38,686 nucleotides of DNA. It comes from Rhodospirillales bacterium (GTDB taxonomy: Bacteria; Pseudomonadota; Alphaproteobacteria; Rhodospirillales; Casp-alpha2). Every line of letters begins with the position of its first letter. The stretch's first letter is position 1. The notes beneath the pieces are model-generated. The model did not search any database and was not told the DNA's origin. It worked only from the letters and a program-made list of their open reading frames with translations. The position numbers and the translations under genes are program-made. The stretch is from assembly GCA_021775105.1 (NCBI GenBank), contig JAJFIJ010000194.1, positions 1 to 38,686 on the forward strand, given 5' to 3'. Below are positions 1 to 8,385 of this stretch, piece after piece.

Positions 1-59
1 GTTCATGACACGCCAAACTGGCTCGCCGACTGATCCACGACAACAGGCTTTCGGGCGAC

Positions 60-533
60 TTAACCCCGTTTCGCTGTCTGCACTGCATTCTCGAGCGCTG
101 ATAAAAATCGTGACCTGTCCTGCTTGCTGAACGCCGGACCGCCGCCCTTGATTTCACCGGTATCACGCAAATGACTCATAAGGTCACGCATGGCAACCGC
201 CATGCCGATACTGTCCTCGCTAAACGGTTTTCCGGTTGGCCCAAGCACCTGAGCACCTTTCTTTATACACCGTGATGCCAAGGGTATGTCCGATGTCGTT
301 GCGATATCTCCCGTCTTGATATGATCTGCGATCCAGTCGTCGGCAACATCAGGACCTTCCGGAACGACCACCCGGTTAATCAGCGGGTTATCCGCGAGAC
401 GCATATAACTGTTGGAAACCATATAAACGCGGAGGCGGTGGCGGGTCGCAACCCGCATCACCTCATCCTTGACCGGACAGGCGTCCGCATCGACGTAAAT
501 CTCCGGGCCAGCGATTTCAATTTTCTCGGTCAT
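60..533 (-). CDS. yaiI: YaiI/YqxD family protein (UPF0178, DUF188)
   Basis: 157-aa cytoplasmic protein of the UPF0178/DUF188 family, whose fold is PIN/NYN-nuclease-like; the cellular role is not established. The N-terminal motif YVDADACPVK (residues about 13-22) and the later EGPDVADDWI and TTSDIPLA segments carry the conserved acidic residues of the family. The C-terminal GGGPAFSKQDRSRF is also typical. The length matches the family norm of about 150 aa. It starts at ATG 533 and is divergent from the Crp/Fnr regulator; the intervening region contains a perfect FNR/DNR box 60 bp from this start, so this gene could also be under that control. The 59 bases beyond its stop show no recognisable gene. 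Confidence 0.9.
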   Translation of the reverse strand: MTEKIEIAGPEIYVDADACPVKDEVMRVATRHRLRVYMVSNSYMRLADNPLINRVVVPEGPDVADDWIADHIKTGDIATTSDIPLASRCIKKGAQVLGPTGKPFSEDSIGMAVAMRDLMSHLRDTGEIKGGGPAFSKQDRSRFLSALENAVQTAKRG

Positions 534-592
534 TCACATTTATTGCACCGTTGACGACAAATTCACCAGCCTGAATTCACCAAATTGGGCAC

Positions 593-606
593 TTGATTTA
601 AATCAA
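593..606. promoter_or_regulatory. Perfect FNR/DNR-type operator TTGATTTAAATCAA
   Basis: The 14-bp palindrome TTGAT-TTAA-ATCAA matches the Fnr/Anr/Dnr/FixK consensus at every half-site base. If it acts at the classical -41.5 position on the plus strand, transcription starts near 641, after the GTG at 625 and before the GTG at 715. This favours the downstream start for the regulator and suggests autoregulation or control by another Fnr-like protein. It could equally serve the divergent yaiI gene. Confidence 0.75.
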
Positions 607-714
607 CGAACGCTGAATGACGCTGTGTTACTTGATCTATGGTCCGGAATTTTCGCTGTCCATATTCAAGCGTGCGGATCCGGAAATTGTAGAAGAAGAA
701 ACGGCCATAAATCT

Positions 715-1389
715 GTGCTAAGCAGCAACGACCTCGAATTCATCAGGCGATCCGTCCTGTTTCAAGGCATTGATCCAACTGAAAAGGATCGGATGATTGA
801 ACGCTGCCATGTTCATAAAATGGATATCGACAATCCCTTGTTTCGGACCGGGCATGAGGTGTCTCGCGTCTATCTGGTTCTGGATGGCGTGATTGAACTC
901 TATCGCGGGGCTGAAGATGGCAAACATGCAATTCTCGGGCTTCGCGAAATTGGCGAAATCGCCGGAGCCAGTGCAGCGCTTGCCGGAATAAATCATTACA
1001 CGACCGGACAGCCCGTCGGCAGATGTCGCCTTCTGGAGGTTCCCCTTGACGTGTTCCATGAGCTGCTGGATCAGAACCCTGACCTTGCCCGCAAACTGAC
1101 CTCACGGCTGGCCGATAATCTGCAACTGATATCCGAGCATGTAGAACGGCTGCAACTGATGCAGACAACGGAACGTCTCGCATCCTATCTGCTGAGCATG
1201 CTGCCGAATAACGGCAGGTCAACGGAGTTCCTGTTGCCTTGTGACAAGGGCGTGATTGCAACGTACCTGGGCATGGAACGTGAAAGTTTTTCACGGTCTC
1301 TGAAGAAGCTGCGCTCGCTTGGCGTCATCAGCAAGGGGCGGCGCATTCAGATTTCGGATCCGGCAGCTCTGAAAAGTCTCTGTCAGTAA
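715..1389 (+). CDS. Crp/Fnr-family transcriptional regulator, DNR-like
   Basis: 224-aa regulator with a cyclic-nucleotide-binding-like N-terminal domain (about residues 15-125), a dimerisation helix (about 125-150) and a C-terminal winged HTH. The recognition helix ERESFSRSLKKL has the E-x-x-S-R pattern that in FNR-type proteins reads TTGAT half-sites, and a perfect TTGAT-N4-ATCAA box lies upstream. The FNR iron-sulfur cysteine cluster is absent, so it resembles the DNR branch (nitrogen-oxide-responsive regulators) rather than FNR; the effector is not visible from sequence. Only two in-frame starts are possible, GTG 625 and GTG 715. I prefer 715 because it gives the family length (about 225 aa), follows an AGAAGAAG purine run, and lies downstream of the start site predicted from the box. 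The PAS_5 gene follows after 89 bp. Confidence 0.85.
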   Translation: MLSSNDLEFIRRSVLFQGIDPTEKDRMIERCHVHKMDIDNPLFRTGHEVSRVYLVLDGVIELYRGAEDGKHAILGLREIGEIAGASAALAGINHYTTGQPVGRCRLLEVPLDVFHELLDQNPDLARKLTSRLADNLQLISEHVERLQLMQTTERLASYLLSMLPNNGRSTEFLLPCDKGVIATYLGMERESFSRSLKKLRSLGVISKGRRIQISDPAALKSLCQ

Positions 1390-1478
1390 CACCCGGTCCC
1401 CGCTCGTTCATCTTTCCTTCACAATAATTTGTTCTGATAGGCGTTGATCGCATACCTCCGAATAGCGACAATTACGTC

Positions 1479-2045
1479 ATGGTGGGAACAGTGATACAGT
1501 CACATGCAGACGAAGATTTCGGAGCCTCATACGTCGCTCAGGATCCGTACGCGTCAGATTCAGCGGAAATCAATCAATGCCTGTCCTATTGGGACGCGTT
1601 GCGTGGTGATCGTATGGCACCCGTCTGGAACGAATTTGACTGGCTTCAGTTTCCTGTGGAAATCATCCCCTATTGCGGCGTCGTTGATGTTGTCAGGGAC
1701 CCGCTGGATCTGATCTACAGATTCTGGGGAACTGCCCATGCGACCACGATGGCTCAAGAACTGACGGGAAAATCGATCCGCGAAATGAAACCCGAATCTG
1801 AAGGCCAATCCGTATTTGCCCAGTATATGGAAACCCTTGAGGCAAGACGTCCACAGATGTTCGTCAATACCATCCGCTCGGCGTCACTGGTGGCAGAAAT
1901 GAAGGAAATCTCGCTTCGCCTTCCATTTTCGAATACCGGGGAACAGGTTGATCAGATATTGGCTTTTTCAGATATGCGCCAAAGTTTGAAAGATCTGGAA
2001 ACAGCATTCTATGAAGCCACGAGTTCATCCGGTCAGGCGCAATGA
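1479..2045 (+). CDS. PAS_5-type PAS domain protein
   Basis: 188-aa soluble protein resembling the PAS_5 (PF07310) family common in Rhodospirillales: a conserved N-terminal CLSYWDALRGDRMAP segment (residues about 34-48), a core with DPLDLIYRFWGTAHA (about 75-89), ELTGKSIREMKPE, and a C-terminal strand before a short helical tail. There is no output domain, signal peptide or membrane segment. Such stand-alone PAS proteins presumably bind a small ligand or cofactor, but the ligand is unknown. It follows the Crp/Fnr gene in the same direction and may be co-regulated. The ATG at 1479 lacks a strong ribosome site; the in-frame GTG codons at 1482 and 1491 are alternatives. Confidence 0.75.
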   Translation: MVGTVIQSHADEDFGASYVAQDPYASDSAEINQCLSYWDALRGDRMAPVWNEFDWLQFPVEIIPYCGVVDVVRDPLDLIYRFWGTAHATTMAQELTGKSIREMKPESEGQSVFAQYMETLEARRPQMFVNTIRSASLVAEMKEISLRLPFSNTGEQVDQILAFSDMRQSLKDLETAFYEATSSSGQAQ

Positions 2046-2054
2046 CATGCTGTT

Positions 2055-2960
2055 TTATGATACCACTTCCGGATCATCAGCCAGTTCCTTAACCAGCCAC
2101 TGGCGAAACCGGACCACACGTAGGTCAGAGTCCATGCCTTCAAGACAGGCCAGATACCACTGACCGTGTTGAGGTATTGAAATATCAAAGGGTTTTATCA
2201 GTCGCCCCGCCTTGAGGTCCTCGCGGGCGAACATGATGCTGGTCAGGGCAATTCCCTGGCCGCCCATTGCCGCCTCAAGCGCCAGAAGGAAACTGTCATA
2301 AGTCGCCCCCGGCGGCGGTACCCGTGCGCGCACCCCGGCCATTTCAAACCATCGGCTCCAGTCGTCAGGTGCGGGGTGAATATGCAGCAATGGATAACGA
2401 AGCAAATCTTCGGGCCGCTCAAGTCGACCGTGCTCATCAAGCAAAGAAGGACCGCACACCGGAAATACCTGCGAATCAAACAGATGGTGGTAATGAACCC
2501 CTGCTTCGTGATGATCGGCAATGACAATCCCGACATCCACATTACCCCGGTCAAAGGCCCAGTCCAGATAGGATGTATTCAGGCGGATGGGAATATCCGG
2601 GTTTTCCCGGCGAAAGCGCGGAAAACGCGGAATCAGCCAACGCAGCGCCATCGTCACATAGACCTGTACGGTCAATACATTCGGCTCATCAATACTCTTG
2701 ACCAGTTGGACCCCGCGCCCGATACGGTCAAACGCATCCTTGATGATTGGTGAAAATACCTCACCTGCGGGCGTCAACGTGACATTCCGTGGGCGACGCT
2801 CGAACAATTGCACATCAAGCGCCTGTTCCAGCGCGCGAACCTGATGGCTTATGGCAGAGTGAGTAACGCTAAGTTCATCTGCGGCCTGACGAAAACTGAG
2901 ATGCCGGGCTGCCGCCTCAAAGGCACGGAGAGCGTTCAGCGGGGGTAATCTGGGGTTCAA
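2055..2960 (-). CDS. LysR-family transcriptional regulator (GcvA-like)
   Basis: 301-aa LysR regulator. The N-terminal HTH opens with the typical LPPLNALRAFEAAARHLSF and continues with QAADELSVTHSAISHQV (residues about 5-65); the rest is the periplasmic-binding-like effector domain. The 'LPPLNALRAFEA' opening and 'RHLSFRQAADEL' are characteristic of the GcvA branch, often linked to one-carbon or amine metabolism. It starts at a TTG (2958-2960), preceded on the minus strand by GAGA. It is divergent from the MttB-like/DMGDH-like operon across a 114-bp region that contains a 26-bp inverted repeat, so it is most likely the local regulator of that operon. The effector is unknown; a methylated amine or its demethylation product is the obvious guess. 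Confidence 0.9.
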   Translation of the reverse strand: MNPRLPPLNALRAFEAAARHLSFRQAADELSVTHSAISHQVRALEQALDVQLFERRPRNVTLTPAGEVFSPIIKDAFDRIGRGVQLVKSIDEPNVLTVQVYVTMALRWLIPRFPRFRRENPDIPIRLNTSYLDWAFDRGNVDVGIVIADHHEAGVHYHHLFDSQVFPVCGPSLLDEHGRLERPEDLLRYPLLHIHPAPDDWSRWFEMAGVRARVPPPGATYDSFLLALEAAMGGQGIALTSIMFAREDLKAGRLIKPFDISIPQHGQWYLACLEGMDSDLRVVRFRQWLVKELADDPEVVS

Positions 2961-2980
2961 TGCAATCTCATTATTGGTTA

Positions 2981-3006
2981 GTTATTCTCAACTATGGATG
3001 AATAAC
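2981..3006. promoter_or_regulatory. Inverted repeat, probable LysR operator
   Basis: GTTATTC-N12-GAATAAC is a perfect 7-bp inverted repeat containing the T-N11-A type spacing expected of LysR sites. It is flanked by a further TGGTTA (2975-2980) and TAACCA (which ends at 3008). It sits between the LysR gene and the methyltransferase operon and ends 6 bp before a TTGTCA -35-like element. Confidence 0.55.
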
Positions 3007-3012
3007 CATCGT

Positions 3013-3042
3013 TTGTCACAGGCTATTTTTCAATCCAATACT
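3013..3042 (+). promoter_or_regulatory. Tentative promoter of the methyltransferase operon
   Basis: TTGTCA (3013-3018), an 18-bp spacer and AATACT (3037-3042). The boxes are imperfect, as expected for an activator-dependent promoter, and the LysR-type inverted repeat lies immediately upstream. The tentative placement rests on pattern only. Confidence 0.35.
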
Positions 3043-3074
3043 GCGGGTGGTGCAAGCGATCTGGAGGATTGGCG

Positions 3075-4637
3075 ATGACAGCTCTACGCAAGGCAGCCCG
3101 CAGAGGCGGACGCAATGCAAGGCACGAATTGCGTGCCGCCCCACTGGCCGATGACAAACGACCAATTCGACCGGGTATGACAGGCGGACGTTATGCGCCG
3201 CTGACAGAGTCAGATATGGATCGTATTAATGAGGCCATTCTGGAAAGTCTGGAAACCATCGGTTTTGCCGACGCTATCCCGTCCTGCGTCGAGCTGGTCA
3301 CCAAAGCAGGTGGTTCTGTAAATGATCAGGGGCGTTTGTTGTTTCCGCGCGGTCTGGTCAAGGACATGCTGGCGGTTGCCAGTCGGCGGTTTCCGATCTA
3401 CGCCCAGGACCCGAAACATGATCTGGAACCCTGGGACAAGAAGGTCTATTTCGGCACCGCTGGCGCCGCCGTACATATGATTGACATTGAAACGGGCGAA
3501 TACACAGACCCCGGCATTGCTGATCTTTATGATATCGCACGGCTGGTTGACCAACTCGACAACATTCACTTTTTCCAGCGCTCGGTCGTCGCACGCGACA
3601 TGGAAACATCGCGCGATCTTGACATCAACACGCTCTATGTCTGCGTTTCCGGCACGACCAAGCATGTTGGCACATCCTGGGTTAAACCGGAATATGTCGA
3701 AGAATCGCTGGAAATGCTTCACATGATTGCAGGAAGTGAAGAGGCCTGGCGCGCCCGGCCCTTCGTCAGCATGTCGAACTGTTTTGTCGTGCCCCCGTTC
3801 AAGTTTGCCGAAGATGCATGCCTCTGTCTGGAGGCTGCGGTAAAGGGTGGTATACCGATCCTGTTGCTGGCTGCCGGACAGGCGGGTGCCACAAGTCCCG
3901 CGGCTCTCGCCGGTGCGGTGATGCAGGAAATGGCCGAAGTCATTGCCGGTATTGTCTATATCAACCTGCTTAGCCCCGGACATCCGGCCATTGCCGGGCC
4001 CTGGCCGTTTGTTTCGGATTTGCGCACCGGCGCGATGAGTGGCGGCAGCGGCGAACAGGCACTTCTCAGTTCCGCCTGCGCGCAGATGTGCGCCTACTAT
4101 GACCTGCCGGGCGGGGTTTGCGCCGGTATGTCGGATTCCAAAATGGTCGATGCCCAGTCGGGTGCGGAAAAAGGCTATACCGAAGCCCTTGTCGGAAATT
4201 CCGGGGCCAATATGATCTACGAATCAGCTGGTATGCACGCCAGCCTGCTGGGCTGCTGCAAGGAAAGTTTCGTTATCGACAACGACACCATTGGCGGCGT
4301 GTTGCGTGCCGTCCGCGGCATTGAGGTCACCGATGAAACGCTTTCTGTCGAAGCCCTGCGTCAGGTTTGTGAACAGGGGCCGGGACATTTTCTTGGCCAT
4401 GACCAGACCATGGATCTTATGGAAACGGAATACGTTTACCCACTCGTCGGTGATCGCACCAGTCCCAAGGAGTGGGTCGAGCAGGGATCGCCCAGTTACA
4501 ACGGCCGCGCGCGGGAGAAAACCACGGAGATTCTGACAACACATTTCCCGGCTCATATTGACCCGGCGCTTGACGAATCCATTCGCGAGCGGTTCGATAT
4601 CAAATTGGACCGGGGCTATATGCTGGCGGGCAGCTAA
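3075..4637 (+). CDS. MttB-superfamily (COG5598) methyltransferase, non-pyrrolysine
   Basis: 520-aa protein of the trimethylamine methyltransferase superfamily. Characterised non-pyrrolysine members take a methyl group from quaternary amines (glycine betaine, proline betaine, carnitine) and pass it to a corrinoid protein. Family segments seen include the N-terminal RPGMTGGRYAPLTESD, the central YFGTAGAAVHMIDIETGEY, and GNSGANMIYESAGMHASLLG near residue 380. There is no in-frame amber codon, so pyrrolysine is not used. ATG 3075 is chosen over the TTG six bases upstream because GGAGG (3063-3067) is ideally spaced from it. It is 15 bp upstream of a flavin/folate dehydrogenase-like gene, evidently one operon. 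No corrinoid protein or RamA-like activator is encoded in the window, so the methyl acceptor is uncertain; the substrate is inferred to be a quaternary amine. Confidence 0.88.
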   Translation: MTALRKAARRGGRNARHELRAAPLADDKRPIRPGMTGGRYAPLTESDMDRINEAILESLETIGFADAIPSCVELVTKAGGSVNDQGRLLFPRGLVKDMLAVASRRFPIYAQDPKHDLEPWDKKVYFGTAGAAVHMIDIETGEYTDPGIADLYDIARLVDQLDNIHFFQRSVVARDMETSRDLDINTLYVCVSGTTKHVGTSWVKPEYVEESLEMLHMIAGSEEAWRARPFVSMSNCFVVPPFKFAEDACLCLEAAVKGGIPILLLAAGQAGATSPAALAGAVMQEMAEVIAGIVYINLLSPGHPAIAGPWPFVSDLRTGAMSGGSGEQALLSSACAQMCAYYDLPGGVCAGMSDSKMVDAQSGAEKGYTEALVGNSGANMIYESAGMHASLLGCCKESFVIDNDTIGGVLRAVRGIEVTDETLSVEALRQVCEQGPGHFLGHDQTMDLMETEYVYPLVGDRTSPKEWVEQGSPSYNGRAREKTTEILTTHFPAHIDPALDESIRERFDIKLDRGYMLAGS

Positions 4638-4652
4638 CGGAGAGACATTATC

Positions 4653-7085
4653 ATGAGATCAAACGCACGCGTTGTTATCATTGGCGGCGGAATGATGGGG
4701 GCCGGGCTGCTTTACCATCTGGCAGAGGAAGGCTGGACGGACAGTATGCTCATCGAAAAAGGTGAGCTGACATCCGGTTCAACTTGGCATGCTGCGGGTC
4801 AGTGCCCGAGTGTCGCTGGCAGCTACAATCTCGCCAAAATCCACAACTATGGCGTCGATCTCTATCCAAAACTGGAAGGCATCACTGGACAGTACGTCAG
4901 CTGGCACGGCTGTGGCGGCATTCGTCTGGCCTATACCGATGAAGAGGTCGACTGGTTCCGCCATGTCAACGGCACGCGGGATTTGATTGGCTTTGATGTT
5001 GAGGTCATCGGCCCCAACGAGATCAAGAATCTTGTACCTTACCTAGATGTCACCGACGTGAAAGCCGGTGCCTATACCAAAAACGACGGACATATCGACC
5101 CGGCTGGCGGCTGCAACGCACTGGCCGCCGGGGCCAGGCAGATGGGGGCCGAAATCGTCCGCCATACCCGCGTCACCGACGTCAAAGCCCTGCCGTCCGG
5201 TGAATGGGAAGTGGTCACCGAAAACGGCAATGTGGTCTGCGAACACGTGGTCAATGCAGCAGGCTGTTATGCGCGGAAAGTAGCTCAGTGGGTCGGCGCG
5301 GATGTGCCGATCACCAACATGCTGCACCAGTACTTTGTTACTGAGCCGATCAAGGAGTTTCTGGAAACCGATAAAGAAATGCCGGTGATTCGCGATCCGT
5401 CAGCGTCGGCCTATTACCGTCAGGAACAGAAATCCGGGTTGATCGGGATATACGAAACCGCCCCCGAATGGGCGGAAGAGGCCTGGGCATCGGAAGGCGG
5501 CGCGCCGCAATGGGAATCGGAAAACGAACTGTTCGATGGCAGTTTCGATAAATCCATGACTCATCTGGAACAGGTTCTGGCCCGTGTGCCGATCTGGGCA
5601 GAATCGGGCATCAAACGCATTGTCCACGGTGCCATCCCGCATACCCCGGATGCCAACCCGTTACTCGGTCCGACGGCGGGGCTGAAAAATTTCTGGATGT
5701 GCAACGGCGCCTCGATCGGTATCGCGCAGGGGGCCGGGGCCGGAAAATACCTCGCCCAGTGGATGGTGCATGGTGCCGCCGACATTAATATGGCCGAGTT
5801 CGACCCGCGCCGGTTTGGCGACTGGACAACCGAAGATTACGTTCGCGAAAAATCGTTCGAAGATTATAACCGCATGTATGCCTGCCCGCTACCGGGGGAA
5901 GAACTCGACACCGGTCGTCCCAAGCGGACGACGCCGCTTTACGGAAAACTCAAATCGAAAGGCTGCGTTTACACCGCCGCATTCGGCTGGGAGCGCCCGA
6001 AATGGTTCTCGCCTGATGGCCGCGAAGAACACTACGCCTACCGGCGCAACAATGTCTTCGACGTAGTTGCCGAAGAATGCCGGGCGGTGCGTGAACGGGT
6101 TGGTATTCTTGACCTTTCCAGCTTCGCCAAGTTTGAGGTTAGCGGCAATGATGCGGAGACTTTCCTTAACCGCATCACCGCCAACCGCATGCCGAAACGC
6201 GATGGCGGAATTGTGCTTACGCATATTCTTAACGATCAGGGCCGGATCGAGAACGAATTCACCGTCACCCGCCTGGCGGAAAATCACTTCTACCTGTTGT
6301 CCGGTGCGGCCTGCGAACTGCGCGATTTCGATTTCCTCAACCAGCGCCAGCTTGCGGGCGAACAGGTCGAAGTCCGAAACGTCACCGATGACTACGGCGT
6401 TCTCGTTCTCGCCGGACCGAAGTCCCGCGACACACTCAGCGGACTGACGGAAAGTTCGCTTGATAACGACGACTTCAAATGGTTGAACGCCCGGACCATC
6501 GACATCGCCGGGATTTCGCTGCGTGCGCTCCGCATCAACTACGTCGGTGAACTGGGCTGGGAGCTGCATGTGCCGATGGACAGGCTGGCTGATGTCTACG
6601 ATGCCGTCTGGGCGGCGGGCGAAACCCATGGCATTGCCGACTATGGCGTCTATGCGGTCAACAGCCTGCGCATGGAAAAGGCCTACAAGGGTTTTGCCGT
6701 CGAGCTAACCAACGAGATCACCATGATCGAAGCCGACATGGAACGGTTCGTCAATTTCAACAAGGATGACTTCACGGGAAAAGCAGCCCTGCTGACGCGC
6801 CAGTCCGAAGAGCTTGAGATGAAACTCGTCTACTGCGAAGTTGATGCCGACGACACCGATGTTCGCGGCGGTGAATGCGTCTACGATCAGGGCCGCGCCA
6901 TCGGCATCTCGACATCCGGCGGTTACGGGCACGCCACCCAGAAAAGCCTCGCCTTCGCCTACGTCGAACCGGCGTTCGCTGACGCCGGGTCGACGTTCGA
7001 TATCGAAATCCTTGGCGTCCTCAGAAAGGCAACAGTCCTCGCTGAACCGGTGTGGGATGCGGGGAATGAGCGGATGCGGGGGTAG
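4653..7085 (+). CDS. FAD-dependent DMGDH/sarcosine-dehydrogenase-like protein with GcvT domains
   Basis: 810-aa two-part enzyme. The N-terminal half is a DAO-type flavoprotein: the dinucleotide motif VVIIGGGMMGAGLLYHL lies at residues about 7-23, followed by GSTWHAAGQ, whose His corresponds to the covalent-flavin His of dimethylglycine dehydrogenase. The C-terminal half (about 430-800) is the FAO_M/GcvT aminomethyltransferase-like module that binds tetrahydrofolate and captures the released one-carbon unit; GELGWELHVP and YGVYAVNSLRMEKAYKG are typical. The usual length is about 800-860 aa. The ribosome site CGGAGAG (4638-4644) lies 8 bases from the ATG. It is co-transcribed with the MttB-like methyltransferase, suggesting stepwise demethylation such as betaine to dimethylglycine to sarcosine with transfer to folate. 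Exact substrate unproven. Confidence 0.9.
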   Translation: MRSNARVVIIGGGMMGAGLLYHLAEEGWTDSMLIEKGELTSGSTWHAAGQCPSVAGSYNLAKIHNYGVDLYPKLEGITGQYVSWHGCGGIRLAYTDEEVDWFRHVNGTRDLIGFDVEVIGPNEIKNLVPYLDVTDVKAGAYTKNDGHIDPAGGCNALAAGARQMGAEIVRHTRVTDVKALPSGEWEVVTENGNVVCEHVVNAAGCYARKVAQWVGADVPITNMLHQYFVTEPIKEFLETDKEMPVIRDPSASAYYRQEQKSGLIGIYETAPEWAEEAWASEGGAPQWESENELFDGSFDKSMTHLEQVLARVPIWAESGIKRIVHGAIPHTPDANPLLGPTAGLKNFWMCNGASIGIAQGAGAGKYLAQWMVHGAADINMAEFDPRRFGDWTTEDYVREKSFEDYNRMYACPLPGEELDTGRPKRTTPLYGKLKSKGCVYTAAFGWERPKWFSPDGREEHYAYRRNNVFDVVAEECRAVRERVGILDLSSFAKFEVSGNDAETFLNRITANRMPKRDGGIVLTHILNDQGRIENEFTVTRLAENHFYLLSGAACELRDFDFLNQRQLAGEQVEVRNVTDDYGVLVLAGPKSRDTLSGLTESSLDNDDFKWLNARTIDIAGISLRALRINYVGELGWELHVPMDRLADVYDAVWAAGETHGIADYGVYAVNSLRMEKAYKGFAVELTNEITMIEADMERFVNFNKDDFTGKAALLTRQSEELEMKLVYCEVDADDTDVRGGECVYDQGRAIGISTSGGYGHATQKSLAFAYVEPAFADAGSTFDIEILGVLRKATVLAEPVWDAGNERMRG

Positions 7086-7156
7086 TCGGGTTCCTGTTTC
7101 CATATAATAGCTGATCGTCTTCGAAATTCCGTTAATATGATTTTGGGGCGTGTTTA

Positions 7157-7840
7157 TCATGCGTCAGCTTCAAGTTTTGAAGCCACGGATACCGCCAATT
7201 CTAATTTATCATTCAAGATTTCATTTAACTTTCCCAATACATTCCATGCTGCTTGTTCATCCTGAATACACCTTTCATTTATCGACAAAATTAGGCTATT
7301 GAGCTCAACCATTTTCGGCCGAACATACATTGCTTGTTCTTGCGAAAGTCGTATTTCTCCAACCATCCCATCCATGTTGGCAGGAAGCATCGCAAGAAGG
7401 GAGATTCGACTGTTTGAAAAGGTTCGGAATAATTCAATGGTACTATTATGTATAACATCAAATGATGAAAGGTCGTTGAATAGATCATCGTCTTTTAGCG
7501 CTAACAGCATTGCCATTTCATCAGTAGAAAAATGAATGCTTTCAGCAAGATTCGCAACCGGCAACGTAACTTGCCATGGTTCCCATTCTGCATATTCTTC
7601 TTCTTGTAATTTCCCTAAGCATTCAGTCATATGAATTTGCATGTGCTTAATTGTAGTATGGATGCGTACCATCTTAAATAAGAGCGCATAACCCAATGCC
7701 ATTTTTCTTTCTTTCGAATCCTTTTCACGATTTTCTGATGAAGCCCTCAATGCTTTTAGTTGTATATAGTAAGCCATTATACCGCCAGCGATGGCACCAA
7801 TCACAGCGCCCACAATGGCAGCCCAAAACTCATTTGGCAT
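7157..7840 (-). CDS. Orphan membrane-anchored helical protein in AT-rich DNA
   Basis: 227-aa protein that I do not recognise. The start ATG 7838-7840 is well supported by GGAGT nine bases upstream; a longer frame exists but is not needed. Residues about 4-26 form one hydrophobic, glycine-rich segment (AAIVGAVIGAIAGGIMAYYI), probably an N-terminal membrane anchor. A charged KALRASSENREKDSKERK helix and a largely helical soluble region follow, which should be cytoplasmic by the positive-inside rule. Base composition is markedly more AT-rich than the flanking operons and codon use differs (many ATT, AAT, TTT codons), suggesting recent acquisition. It is immediately adjacent, in the opposite direction, to a toxin-antitoxin pair. 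A defence or accessory function is conceivable but nothing in the sequence demonstrates it. Confidence 0.7.
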   Translation of the reverse strand: MPNEFWAAIVGAVIGAIAGGIMAYYIQLKALRASSENREKDSKERKMALGYALLFKMVRIHTTIKHMQIHMTECLGKLQEEEYAEWEPWQVTLPVANLAESIHFSTDEMAMLLALKDDDLFNDLSSFDVIHNSTIELFRTFSNSRISLLAMLPANMDGMVGEIRLSQEQAMYVRPKMVELNSLILSINERCIQDEQAAWNVLGKLNEILNDKLELAVSVASKLEADA

Positions 7841-8097
7841 ATTTACTCCTTTTACAAACCCGCTTTCCCACAGGTCACTAATAATTCTATACCTTTTCAG
7901 CCAATAACATATCTCACGCTGAAAATTAATTCGCAAAAAACGAGAGATAATAACATCAAAACAATACATACGGCACATGCGGCATAAGAAAATGGATGAT
8001 CAGAACTGAATTTGCTTCAAATTTTCTGGAGCAATACCCTTGCTAAATAGCACCATTTTGACGTACAATTTGTTTTGATAAAAGCAGGATCAAAAAC

Positions 8098-8385
8098 ATG
8101 ACAGCAGCATCAGTTTCAAAAAACCAGCGCGTCAACCTGCGCCTTGACGCTGCCGCCAAGGATGCGATTGAGCGGGCCGCGTCATTTGAAGGAAAAACGG
8201 TCAGCAAATTCATTCTGGCCAGTGCGCTGGCCTCTGCTGAACAGACGATCCACGCGCATGAAACCATGGCGCTGGACAAACGGGATTCCGAGGTGTTTTT
8301 TGCGGCCCTCTCCCGACCCGTCAAATTCAATGCCAAACTGCTATCGGCTTTTACAGAGCACGGTCAGCGTGTAATCCCTGAATGA
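8098..8385 (+). CDS. DUF1778 antitoxin, TacA-like
   Basis: 95-aa antitoxin of the DUF1778/TacA family. The N-terminal ribbon-helix-helix (KNQRVNLRLDAAAKDAIERAA, in part, residues about 6-45) should bind operator DNA; the C-terminal helix around residues 50-90 (SEVFFAALSRPVKFNAKLL) is the part that wraps and blocks the acetyltransferase toxin. AGGA lies upstream of the ATG. The stop overlaps the toxin start by 4 bases (ATGA at 8382-8385), the usual translational coupling. Autoregulation with the toxin is expected from the family; I found no convincing palindromic operator in the 110 bp upstream. Confidence 0.92.
   Translation: MTAASVSKNQRVNLRLDAAAKDAIERAASFEGKTVSKFILASALASAEQTIHAHETMALDKRDSEVFFAALSRPVKFNAKLLSAFTEHGQRVIPE

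Noticed and set aside
3075-4637. Pyrrolysine-containing trimethylamine methyltransferase
   Set aside because: No in-frame TAG in the reading frame and no pyl genes; this is the non-pyrrolysine branch.
3210-6629. Long antisense ORFs (e.g. 3210-3983, 5889-6629) and 33274-34248
   Set aside because: They lie wholly inside strongly conserved genes on the other strand and have no family features.
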